22,211 nucleotides of DNA. Origin: Synechococcales cyanobacterium PMM_0002. Lineage in GTDB: Bacteria; Cyanobacteriota; Cyanobacteriia; Elainellales; Elainellaceae. Of this stretch, positions 1-7,023 are shown piece after piece (within the stretch, counting starts at the first letter, position 1; the number at the start of each line of letters is the position of its first letter). The translations under genes and the position numbers were made by a program. The stretch covers positions 1 through 22,211 of the forward strand of contig CASBQX010000352.1 in the NCBI GenBank assembly GCA_949127925.1, read 5' to 3'. The notes under the pieces are model-generated. The model was given only the letters and a program-made list of their open reading frames with translations. It ran no database searches and was not told the origin of the DNA.

Positions 1-504
1 AAACTAGATAGTGTGATGAGCGATCGCTATCGGTTTCAAGTCAGCGCTAGCCAGGTGGGCGGACAGCCGCTCGTTAAGTGGATATCTCCCTACGGCTCGC
101 TGGCTGTCACCCACGGCTGGCTAGACGACCAGACGGCATTTCTGGCCTTGGGGGAAAATGCCAGCTCTAGTATTCTGCCGCCGCCAGCATTAAGCTTAAA
201 AGCTAGTAAAGCGTTTCAAGAGGCCGTCTCAGCCGCAGATCTAGGCGCAAATAACGGCCACTTTTTCCTGGATATTGAACGTATGTTAAATGCTCAAACC
301 ACACTGCCCCTGCCCCCGTTGCCGTTGGGCGCGGAGGCCGTAATGTCTGCCATTCGGACTATTGGTGTCACAGCCGCTATTACTGGCGATCGCACCAGCC
401 GCTACAACCTCAACCTCAATCTGCAACAAACCAGCACCGACGCCCCCGCGCCGCTGCCTTCGGCTCAGCCCAAAGCGCTAGAACCATCTCCCAGTCAGCG
501 ATGA
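1..504 (+). CDS. DUF3352-like cyanobacterial protein, C-terminal part (5' end outside window)
   Basis: The frame is open to the left edge of the window (codons before the GTG/ATG at 13 and 16 contain no stop), so this is the 3' part of a longer gene. About 167 residues are visible, ending at TGA 502-504. The segment from about residue 110 (AVMSAIRTIGVTAAITGDRTSRYNL) resembles the C-terminus of cyanobacterial DUF3352 proteins, where an IR-IGVTAA-DR pattern precedes a final beta strand; function of that family is not known to me. The tail (about 30 residues) is Pro/Ser-rich. It converges with the VOC gene, with only 26 bases between the stops, filled by a palindromic repeat. The family call is from memory of the motif and is moderate. 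Confidence 0.55.
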   Translation, partial: KLDSVMSDRYRFQVSASQVGGQPLVKWISPYGSLAVTHGWLDDQTAFLALGENASSSILPPPALSLKASKAFQEAVSAADLGANNGHFFLDIERMLNAQTTLPLPPLPLGAEAVMSAIRTIGVTAAITGDRTSRYNLNLNLQQTSTDAPAPLPSAQPKALEPSPSQR

Positions 505-506
505 AT

Positions 507-534
507 CGAAAGACGCGATGAATCGCGTCTCTAC
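507..534. repeat. Palindromic intergenic repeat, copy 1 (AGACGCGAT...ATCGCGTCT)
   Basis: A 9-bp perfect stem (AGACGCGAT at 511-519, ATCGCGTCT at 522-530, 2-nt loop) lies between two convergent genes. The right arm continues as CTAC to 534, matching the perfect copy at 18640-18667; the outer left arm is degraded. CTA 531-533 is the TAG stop of the minus-strand VOC gene. It may act as a bidirectional terminator, though no T-run is seen. Confidence 0.85.
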
Positions 535-1109
535 TTATTGTCTACTTCCGCCAATTCGTAGACCCGGCCATCCCAGTCTTTTACCAAGAAATTGAGTGGC
601 TTGTCACTGCGGATTTTGTACTGCGCGCCGCGTGTTTGAATTCGCAGCAGCATTTGTTCCAAACAATCATGGTCGAAACAAACATGGCGCTGTCGATTTT
701 TTTGCCCCAGGCTGGCTCCGACAATCACATGGAGCTGAGTATTTTTGCGGAGCTGATACCACAGCCCATCGGGGTTGTTATATTGCTGCATGGTGGGTGA
801 GCCTACCCCTGTGCCCGACAGATACAGCGGGTCGAACCCAGCCGCACCGATGGTTTGCTCGTAATTGTAGTAGTAGTGCAGCGGCACATCGGCCACCGCC
901 AAATCTAGAACACTTTCATAGAATTGCCGCGCTAGCTGTAGATCCGACACCATGATGGTGTAGACCTTGGGGGCACTGGTCAAAAACATCCACATTGCCC
1001 CGGCATAGGCTAGCAGCAGCAGCACCATAATACCTTGCGTGGAAAGCAGGCTATCTAATGGCAACGCGGGAAGAAAAGACGCTAGGGTTTTGGGAAACAG
1101 CAAACTCAT
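531..1109 (-). CDS. Membrane-anchored VOC (glyoxalase/bleomycin-resistance fold) protein
   Basis: 192 residues. A hydrophobic span at about residues 25-45 (IMVLLLLAYAGAMWMFL) suggests an N-terminal membrane anchor. The rest reads as one VOC domain: VYTIMVSDLQLARQFYESVLDL at the start is the typical beta-strand plus helix (SDL--ARQFYE--L), and RHVCFDH, about residue 142, and DWDGRVYELAE near the end form the second half. The usual first metal-ligand His is replaced (YTIMV), whereas a His in RHVCF and a Glu in YELAE are present, so metal-dependent catalysis is uncertain. Start ATG 1109 has only a weak AAGA upstream. Substrate unknown. The stop codon falls inside the palindromic repeat at 507-534. 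Confidence 0.8.
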   Translation of the reverse strand: MSLLFPKTLASFLPALPLDSLLSTQGIMVLLLLAYAGAMWMFLTSAPKVYTIMVSDLQLARQFYESVLDLAVADVPLHYYYNYEQTIGAAGFDPLYLSGTGVGSPTMQQYNNPDGLWYQLRKNTQLHVIVGASLGQKNRQRHVCFDHDCLEQMLLRIQTRGAQYKIRSDKPLNFLVKDWDGRVYELAEVDNK

Positions 1110-1285
1110 GAATCTTAAAGCAACTGGGTATGGGGATAATTTGGCGAGATGACCAGCATGGAGATATCACCAGTGTATCAACTTCCCCCAATTCCTCAAA
1201 ATTCTGATCTGGCGGCGAGGCTGAAAGGGGGGGCGATCGCCTCAATGCCAGCTAGAGTGAATACAGCTGGCCCACAAGCAAAGAC

Positions 1286-1315
1286 TTGAGATCAGCGACA
1301 GCCATTTGTTATGAT
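1286..1315 (+). promoter_or_regulatory. Sigma-70-type promoter of tRNA-Lys
   Basis: TTGAGA (1286-1291) and TATGAT (1310-1315) are separated by 18 nt and lie 15 nt before the first base of the tRNA. No ORF competes for this position. Confidence 0.65.
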
Positions 1316-1329
1316 GACAGCTCTAGGAC

Positions 1330-1401
1330 GGGTGACTGGCGCAATGGCAGCGCATCGGACTCTTAATCCGTTGGTTCTGGGTTCGAATCCCAGGTCACCC
1401 A
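1330..1401 (+). tRNA. trnK: tRNA-Lys (anticodon CUU)
   Basis: 72 nt with a full cloverleaf. The acceptor stem is GGGTGAC paired with GTCACCC. The D arm is GCGC/GCGC with loop AATGGCA. The anticodon loop is CTCTTAA, giving anticodon CTT (reads AAG). The T arm is CTGGG-TTCGAAT-CCCAG. The discriminator is A, and CCA is not encoded. The anticodon stem has one U-U pair at its outer end, which is tolerated. It stands alone on the plus strand with its own promoter. Confidence 0.95.
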
Positions 1402-1437
1402 TTTACAAAGCATTTATCAAGAGTCTAGACAAAGGTT

Positions 1438-1511
1438 GATCCCCCTAGCCCCCTTAAAAAGGGGGAACTGGATTCAAAGTTCCCCCTTTTTAAGGGGGAT
1501 TTAGGGGGATC
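1438..1511. repeat. 74-nt near-perfect inverted repeat (GATCCCCCTA... hairpin), MITE-like
   Basis: Left arm begins GATCCCCCTAGCCCCCTTAA and right arm ends TTAGGGGGATC. The arms of about 32-34 nt pair almost perfectly around a short spacer (GGATTCAA region). Repeats beginning GATCCCCCTA with CCCTTAAAAAGGG cores are familiar dispersed elements of cyanobacterial genomes. It sits between tRNA-Lys and the end of cupA (convergent), so it could also terminate transcription from both sides. Confidence 0.85.
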
Positions 1512-1554
1512 TAAAACGCTTTGCTACCAACAATCAGACTTTTAAAACATCCTC

Positions 1555-2901
1555 TTAGCGATAATCCGCCGTTTGAATATTCCGCAGACGCGCTTCGGGA
1601 CGTTTGAACCGATCTAGCTGCGCCTCGAAGAATTTGCGATTGGCCAGCAGGTGATCGGGATTTGGATCATCTAACGGGTATAGCAGAGCCGTCCGCAATG
1701 CCTGAATCACCGCTGAGGTGACGCAGTACATCGATCGCTGGAAGCTGACTGCCAGTTGAACCAGCATGTCGTCTTCGCCCCGGCAGTGGTGTTTGTAATA
1801 TTCCAGCAGGTAAGGCGGCAAGAAGTGCAGCATGTCTTGAGCCAGCAGCGTCGGTGGAATCCCGGCTGTGCCGACCGGAAATTTGTCGGCATACAGCACT
1901 CCATAGTGGAAATCTTTTTGTTCAGATGGAACTTGCCCAGCCTGAGCATTGTAGGACTTGGTGCCCCGGAACGGTGCGGTGCGGTAGAATACGGCCTCAA
2001 TATAGGGCAGCGCCGCTTCATATAGCCACATGAACCCTTTGGACTTGGAAATCAGTTCGTAGCACTCGCCGTCAATGTAAACGTGATGGTAAATGGGCCG
2101 ACCAGAGATGGCAAAAATGCCGTTGACTAAAAAGTCCATGGCGTCGGGGACGCTGGCGATTTTGCCTTCATCGTATAAGTCCGACATCTCAAAGAACACC
2201 GGAGCCATAATTTCCCAGAACAGCCCCAAATTCGAGTAGTAAGACATCTGGCGGCACTGTTCCAAAAACATCTCGGGGAACAGCTTGTAGAGGCTCATCA
2301 TCGCCGGATTGCCTTTGAAGTAGGCTTTGATGACCCGATCAGCGTTTTGCTTATATTCGTCGCTATCTAAGTAGGCATCAAACAGACCCATGCCCATGTC
2401 GCGCCCGTGCCACAGCATTGCCCGCATGCACTCTTCGGCAAATTCCATGTTGACGCGATCGTGATACCAGTGGTGCAACAGTCGCGGCAGTTTGGCGTTG
2501 AGTTCGCCTTTTTCCATAAACTCTAGTAGCTCTGGGTGGGCAGACCCAGTACCCCGCCAAATCCGCAGGTCGGCATCATCGCCCGCATAGTGATTTTGCA
2601 AATCTAGATATTCTTGCGGAATAAAGTATTTGAAGAAGGGCAGCGGGTTGAGAAATACCTGCTCGGCAATGTAGAGCAAATCGCGCCAGTAAAAATCCAT
2701 CGGCACCGCGTATGCCTTGTACAGCCCGATAATCTGCATCAGGTTTTCGGAGGTGTCGGGCAGCATGGCTCCGCCCGCCTCTAGGCGATGGATGATTTCG
2801 GCGAATTCATGGGTGGATGGCGGCAGTTTTTCGGCGGCGACGGAGGCGGGACGGGTGGAACTCGGTGCAGTGTTGGTGGGTTGAGGCAGGGTGGTGGTCA
2901 T
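1555..2901 (-). CDS. cupA: CO2 hydration protein CupA/ChpY (ChpXY family) of the NDH-1MS complex
   Basis: 448 residues from ATG 2901 (an in-frame ATG at 2967 would give 470). Neither start has a clear Shine-Dalgarno; I prefer 2901 because the extra 22 residues come from a 12-nt tandem repeat. The protein matches the ChpX/ChpY family throughout (FYWRDLLYIAEQVFLNPLPFFKYF, YHHVYIDGECYELISKSKG, LHFLPPYLLEYYKHHCRGEDDM). Family role: a carbonic-anhydrase-like subunit on the cytoplasmic side of the thylakoid NDH-1 that turns CO2 into bicarbonate, coupled to electron flow. A HHWYHDR patch (about residues 143-149) may hold the metal-binding His/Arg described in the complex structure; that match is from memory. 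The length fits CupA (about 450) better than CupB (about 380). It is the third gene of the ndhF-ndhD-cup operon. Confidence 0.85.
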   Translation of the reverse strand: MTTTLPQPTNTAPSSTRPASVAAEKLPPSTHEFAEIIHRLEAGGAMLPDTSENLMQIIGLYKAYAVPMDFYWRDLLYIAEQVFLNPLPFFKYFIPQEYLDLQNHYAGDDADLRIWRGTGSAHPELLEFMEKGELNAKLPRLLHHWYHDRVNMEFAEECMRAMLWHGRDMGMGLFDAYLDSDEYKQNADRVIKAYFKGNPAMMSLYKLFPEMFLEQCRQMSYYSNLGLFWEIMAPVFFEMSDLYDEGKIASVPDAMDFLVNGIFAISGRPIYHHVYIDGECYELISKSKGFMWLYEAALPYIEAVFYRTAPFRGTKSYNAQAGQVPSEQKDFHYGVLYADKFPVGTAGIPPTLLAQDMLHFLPPYLLEYYKHHCRGEDDMLVQLAVSFQRSMYCVTSAVIQALRTALLYPLDDPNPDHLLANRKFFEAQLDRFKRPEARLRNIQTADYR

Positions 2902-3081
2902 AGGAGAGAGGGAGGTAGAGAGGGAGGTAGAGGGTTGGAGGTAAAGTTTAGGGGGCATCAAGGGCATCCCAGAGCAGGAAGAGGGCGATCGCTCCTCGCA
3001 ATAAAACCAAAGCCATGGGTAGCTGATTCATCAGACGCCGATCCATAGATATTCTCATAGAGACAACATCGGATCAGACGC

Positions 3082-4611
3082 TCAACCTGGACGATTGACC
3101 CCCGGCTCGACTCCTAAACCTTCGACTCCTAACACTTCAACAATCGGCGTGCTAGGACTCAAGATCGGCACCGCTGCCACCATCGCCGTTGTGGTCGATT
3201 CGCTCCAGCGCACCAGCCACGAGGGCTGTATCCCCAGAAATATAATTAGCGCGGTCAAGATGAGCGCGGGCACCTTGTCGCTCCAGGTGACGCGGGGATA
3301 GTAAGCTGTGGCATTGTCGAGCTTGCCAAAACAGGTGCGGTTCAGCAAAATCACAAAATATACCGCCGTTAAGCCCGTGCCAACCACTGCCAGCAATGTT
3401 TGGACTGGAAATACGGCATAGCTGCCCTGAAAGATCAAAAACTCGGAAATGAAGCCTGCCAGACCCGGAATTCCGGCACTGGCCATGCCGCCCAACACCA
3501 GCAGCGAACTGATCGACGGTAGCCCCCGAATTGGATTCATCAGCCCGTTCAGCACATCCAGTTCCCGGTTGCCTACCTTGGCTTCAATCACGCCCACCAG
3601 ATAGAACAACAGCGCCAGAATCAGTCCGTGAGCCACCATTTGAGAGACGGCACCGACCACGCCTAGCGCCGTCAAGGAAGCCCCACCCAGCAGAATGTAG
3701 CCCATGTGCCCGATGGAGCTATAGGCCACCATCCGCTTGATGTCTTTTTGGGCGATCGCCGCCATTGCGCCATACATAATGCTAATCGCCGCCCAAATTG
3801 CCAGCCAGGGAGCCAGTTTTGCCCAGGCTTCCGGGAATAGCCCCAGCCCAAACCGAAAGATCCCGTAGGTGCCCAGCTTGGCCAGCACGCCGCCCAGCAA
3901 AATCGCCACGGGAGTAGAGGCTTCGACATAGGTATCGGGCAGCCAGGTGTGGAACGGCACCAGCGGAATTTTGATGCCAAACCCCACCAGCAGCATCCCC
4001 AACAGCACCACCTGCAACGCCAGCGGCAAGGTTTGCCCCAACAGCGATTCGTAGGCAAAGGTGGACGAGTGGGTCAACCAAATTAAGCCCAGGAATGAGG
4101 CCAGCACAAAGACTCCAGAGATGGCCGTAAACATCAGAAACTTAGTGGCGGCATAGCTGCGCTTCGCCCCACCCCAAATGGAAATTAGTAGGTAGAAGGG
4201 CACCAGTTCTAGCTCGTAGAACAAGAAGAACAGCAGCAAGTTTTGCGCTAAAAAGGCACCCGCCACGCCACCGCTGACCAGCAAAATTAGGCCATAGAAC
4301 AGTCGAGGCCGCTCAATATCTGGTTTGGTGGTGAGAATGGCAATAAACGTGAGCAAACTGTTCAACACCAGCAGCACCAGCGACAGGCCATCTACCGCCA
4401 GCTCGTAGTTCAAGCCCAGTGTTTCAATCCAGGCAAAATATTCTCGAAACTGAAACCCGGCATTGGTCAAATCAAATTGGCTTAGCACCACCAGCGACAG
4501 CGCGAACACCGCCCCAGAGATGACCAAACCACCCAGTCGTGCCCGACTTTGCGGCAAGAGGGCGATCGCGATCGCGCCTAAAATTGGAATCCAAATCAGA
4601 AGGCTAAGCAT
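3082..4611 (-). CDS. ndhD3: NAD(P)H-quinone oxidoreductase chain 4-like subunit NdhD3 (CO2-uptake type)
   Basis: 509 residues, wholly hydrophobic with about 14 predicted membrane spans; an antiporter-like (NuoM/NdhD) subunit of thylakoid NDH-1. Visible family residues: Glu133 in FFLFYELELVPFYLL (the conserved TM5 Glu), Lys214 and His221 in GIKIPLVPFHTWLPD, Lys245 in GVLAKLGTYG, and QKDIKRMVAYSSIGHMGYILLG. These are the residues used for proton translocation in the family. Start ATG 4611 begins the first span directly; no clear SD. The C-terminal 20 residues (VEVLGVEGLGVEPGVNRPG) are a low-complexity extension. The paralogue number follows from the neighbouring ndhF and cupA; ndhD4 is the alternative. 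Confidence 0.85.
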   Translation of the reverse strand: MLSLLIWIPILGAIAIALLPQSRARLGGLVISGAVFALSLVVLSQFDLTNAGFQFREYFAWIETLGLNYELAVDGLSLVLLVLNSLLTFIAILTTKPDIERPRLFYGLILLVSGGVAGAFLAQNLLLFFLFYELELVPFYLLISIWGGAKRSYAATKFLMFTAISGVFVLASFLGLIWLTHSSTFAYESLLGQTLPLALQVVLLGMLLVGFGIKIPLVPFHTWLPDTYVEASTPVAILLGGVLAKLGTYGIFRFGLGLFPEAWAKLAPWLAIWAAISIMYGAMAAIAQKDIKRMVAYSSIGHMGYILLGGASLTALGVVGAVSQMVAHGLILALLFYLVGVIEAKVGNRELDVLNGLMNPIRGLPSISSLLVLGGMASAGIPGLAGFISEFLIFQGSYAVFPVQTLLAVVGTGLTAVYFVILLNRTCFGKLDNATAYYPRVTWSDKVPALILTALIIFLGIQPSWLVRWSESTTTAMVAAVPILSPSTPIVEVLGVEGLGVEPGVNRPG

Positions 4612-4626
4612 GATTGGCAGGATGAA

Positions 4627-4647
4627 GGAGCAAGGAGCAAGGAGCGA
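4627..4647. repeat. Tandem heptamer GGAGCAA x3
   Basis: GGAGCAA occurs twice in tandem, followed by GGAGCGA, in the 85-nt gap between ndhF3 and ndhD3. Short tandem heptamers of this kind (STRR) are common in cyanobacteria. Confidence 0.8.
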
Positions 4648-4696
4648 GGATAAAAAATGGAATGGGGGAAGATGAATAGGGAAAAAAGCTATGCCT

Positions 4697-6562
4697 TCAT
4701 CCTTGCCCGACGCTAACAGACAGCTCAGATAGAATTGACCAGCTCATTAAAATACCGATGAGAGCGAGGCCGAAGGCGATGGTGAAGACGTAGAACTGGG
4801 TTTTGCCACTGTTGCCATATTTCAGGGTTTCGCCACCAAAGATAGATGCAATGCCGACCAAGTTGACTAGGCCATCGACGACGTAGCGATCGATCCAGTC
4901 GGTGAGTTGGGAGATGAAATCGACGCTGCCAACGATGCTAGAGCGGTAGATTTTTGGGGTGTAGAAGTCGTAGGCAAATAGATCTTGCAATCCTTTCCAT
5001 GGCAGGCTAACGGGTTTGGCAATCCAGTTGCCCAAGTACACCACGCCGCCCAAGCTGAGGCCAAAAATGCTGGACCAGGTGAGCAATAGCGCCACGTCTT
5101 TGTTCATCATGGCCCAGTCGGGCAGCAGCGACAGCCGTTGCAAGATGATGGGTAAGTGTAAGACAAAAGCCGCGCCAAAGGTCATGGGTAGGGTAATAGG
5201 CCACAGGTTTTCGGGCGATCGCACCGTCATGGGGTTCAACTTACCGCCAAACAGCAGCCCAAACACACGAGCCACTGCAAATGCCGCCAGAGCGTTGATT
5301 ACCAGCAGCAGGGCTGTAATTACGGGATGGTGCGGCCAGGTGCCATCGGCCAGCTTCAGCAGCGACCAAAATCCGCCCAGCGGTGGTAGTGCTACCAGTC
5401 CCAACGCTCCAGCAATAAAGGACAGCCCTGTAATCGGACGGCGACTCCAAAGACCCCCTAGCTGGGTCAAGTCTTGGGTAATGTTGTTGAGCACGATGGA
5501 CCCTGAGGCCATGACTAAGCAGGCCATGGCGATCGCATGGGTCAGCACAATCAGCAGCGCCGCTTCGGTTTGCCCGACGCCCACGGCAATGAAGGTCAAC
5601 CCCATGTAGGCACTAACTAGGTAAGAGAGGGCACGCTTGATGTCGATTTGGGCGATCGAAATTAACGTGCCGCCTAGAGCGGTTACCGCGCCGATGGCGA
5701 TCGCTACCGCCATTACCGTAGGCGACAGAGCCAGCACCGGCTCCATTTTGACCAGCACCCAAGCTCCGGTGGCCACCACCACCGAGTTGCGCAAGATGGT
5801 GCTGGGTAGCGGCCCTTCCATTGCTTCATCGAGCCACAGGTGCAGCGGGAACTGGGCGCATTTGCCCATCGGGCCGGCCAGCAGCGCGAGGCCGACTAGA
5901 GTTGCCAGCTTTGGGTCAACGTTGGCCGTTTGGGCCCAGATAGCCAGCTCGTTAAAGTCCCAGGTACCCGCTAGGGGATAAAGCGCCAGCACTCCCATTA
6001 GTAAAAATAGGTCACCTACTCGCTTGGTTAGAAAGGCATCGCGCGCCCCAGTCACCACCAGCGATTGGTTAAACCAAATGCCAACCAGGAGGTATGTCCC
6101 TAGCGTCAAAATCTCCAAAATCATGTAGCTGAAGAACAGGTTGTTGCACAGCACTAGCCCACACATTCCGGCTTCAAACAGCGCCAGCATGGCATAGAAC
6201 CGCGCCCAGCCCCAATCCATTTCGAGGTAGCCCACGGCATAAATTTGGGCGGCGAAGTTTAGCCCGTTAATTAGCACCATGGCTCCCACCGTCAGGGCAG
6301 AGATTTCGATCACCAGGGTCAAATCTAACCCGGCCACTTTGAGCCAGTGGTAGGTCTGATATTGAGGCGATCGCCCCCACAGCGTCACCAGTGCTAGCAA
6401 GCTATGCAGCAACGATACAAACGTTGTAATGGCATTGACATAGCCCGCAGGGCGGGGACCCGTGCGACGAGTAATCGCTGGAAACCAGGCGGCGGAGAGC
6501 AGCATCCCTACCAGCGGATAAATTGGCACAAGCCAAGCTGTCTGAACCAGGAACTGAAACAT
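4697..6562 (-). CDS. ndhF3: NAD(P)H-quinone oxidoreductase chain 5-like subunit NdhF3 (CO2-uptake type)
   Basis: 621 residues from ATG 6562, which has GAGGGG 7 nt upstream; a TTG ten codons further up (6592) is less likely. Many membrane spans; the NuoL/NdhF antiporter-like subunit at the distal end of NDH-1. Visible: RTGPRPAGY near residue 35, Glu150 in MILEILTLGTYLL, Lys180 in DAFLTKRVGDLFLL, KCAQFPLHLWLDEAMEGPLPSTILRN, and IDIKRALSYLVSAYMGL. The EGPLPSTILRNSVVVATG segment replaces the usual respiratory NdhF1 sequence (HAATMV) and marks the CO2-uptake class. It is the first gene of an operon with ndhD3 (85-nt gap) and cupA. NdhF4 is the alternative; I choose F3 from the long CupA-like partner. 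Confidence 0.85.
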   Translation of the reverse strand: MFQFLVQTAWLVPIYPLVGMLLSAAWFPAITRRTGPRPAGYVNAITTFVSLLHSLLALVTLWGRSPQYQTYHWLKVAGLDLTLVIEISALTVGAMVLINGLNFAAQIYAVGYLEMDWGWARFYAMLALFEAGMCGLVLCNNLFFSYMILEILTLGTYLLVGIWFNQSLVVTGARDAFLTKRVGDLFLLMGVLALYPLAGTWDFNELAIWAQTANVDPKLATLVGLALLAGPMGKCAQFPLHLWLDEAMEGPLPSTILRNSVVVATGAWVLVKMEPVLALSPTVMAVAIAIGAVTALGGTLISIAQIDIKRALSYLVSAYMGLTFIAVGVGQTEAALLIVLTHAIAMACLVMASGSIVLNNITQDLTQLGGLWSRRPITGLSFIAGALGLVALPPLGGFWSLLKLADGTWPHHPVITALLLVINALAAFAVARVFGLLFGGKLNPMTVRSPENLWPITLPMTFGAAFVLHLPIILQRLSLLPDWAMMNKDVALLLTWSSIFGLSLGGVVYLGNWIAKPVSLPWKGLQDLFAYDFYTPKIYRSSIVGSVDFISQLTDWIDRYVVDGLVNLVGIASIFGGETLKYGNSGKTQFYVFTIAFGLALIGILMSWSILSELSVSVGQG

Positions 6563-6617
6563 GGACAAGCCCCTCTGAAAGATGGTCGTCAAGGAAGGAA
6601 GGCGGTGAACTAATTTA

Positions 6618-6646
6618 GATCAGCTGCTCAGCAGGATGAGCTGATC
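6618..6646 (-). promoter_or_regulatory. Hairpin in the leader of ndhF3
   Basis: GATCAGCT (6618-6625) pairs perfectly with AGCTGATC (6639-6646) around a 13-nt loop, about 55 nt upstream of the ndhF3 ATG and so probably in its untranslated leader. There is an alternative inner pairing CTCA/TGAG. Confidence 0.55.
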
Positions 6647-6746
6647 AGCCAGATGAATTAAGGGTGGGTTACGCTGCATGTAACATGCAAAAACCTGTGG
6701 CATTCCCAGCACTGGTGGCTGGAGATGTCTTAGCTCTGAATTTTGT

Positions 6747-6780
6747 AGTCAATCGATAGAGTTGAATCTATTGATTGACT
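6747..6780. promoter_or_regulatory. 34-nt palindrome upstream of ndhF3, candidate LysR-type (NdhR/CcmR) operator
   Basis: AGTCAATCGATAGA (6747-6760) and TCTATTGATTGACT (6767-6780) pair with one mismatch around GTTGAA, 185-218 nt before ndhF3. The inducible ndhF3-ndhD3-cupA operon is controlled by the LysR-type repressor NdhR/CcmR in model cyanobacteria, whose sites contain TCAAT-like half sites. The match here is by eye; the region between it and purN is A+T-rich with many ATAG/CTAT elements. Within 6593-7023 I see no gene. Confidence 0.45.
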
Positions 6781-6951
6781 AAGTTTTATGGCTAAAAATC
6801 TATCGTTAAACCTATAGTACCTTATAGATCTCTATGGAAATGATGAGAATCTAAGAAAAAACCGATAGTAATGTTCAATCAGACTGATTAGGATAATTTT
6901 GATTTAACCGAGTTTTACCACAATCGGGTACCAAAATACTCTGTGCCCTCA

Positions 6952-6977
6952 GCCTAAGTCTTGAGCCTAAGTCTTGA
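6952..6977. repeat. Perfect tandem 13-mer x2 (GCCTAAGTCTTGA)
   Basis: Two exact head-to-tail copies, 6952-6964 and 6965-6977, lie in the ndhF3-purN divergent region about 50 nt upstream of the purN ATG. Confidence 0.9.
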
Positions 6978-7023
6978 GATAGCGGGCAACATGCGATAGT
7001 GAAGAGATGCGTTGGTTGGATCT

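Noticed and set aside
596..955. 119-codon plus-strand frame opposite the VOC gene
   Set aside because: Antisense to recognisable VOC-domain sequence; no start signal.
1051..1245. 64-codon minus-strand frame upstream of the VOC gene
   Set aside because: It overlaps the 5' end of the VOC gene in another frame and shows no ribosome site or protein-like composition.
5016..5609. 197-codon open frame on the plus strand opposite ndhF3
   Set aside because: It is antisense to strongly conserved NdhF sequence, its translation is low-complexity and family-free, and GC-rich cyanobacterial genes often leave such frames open.
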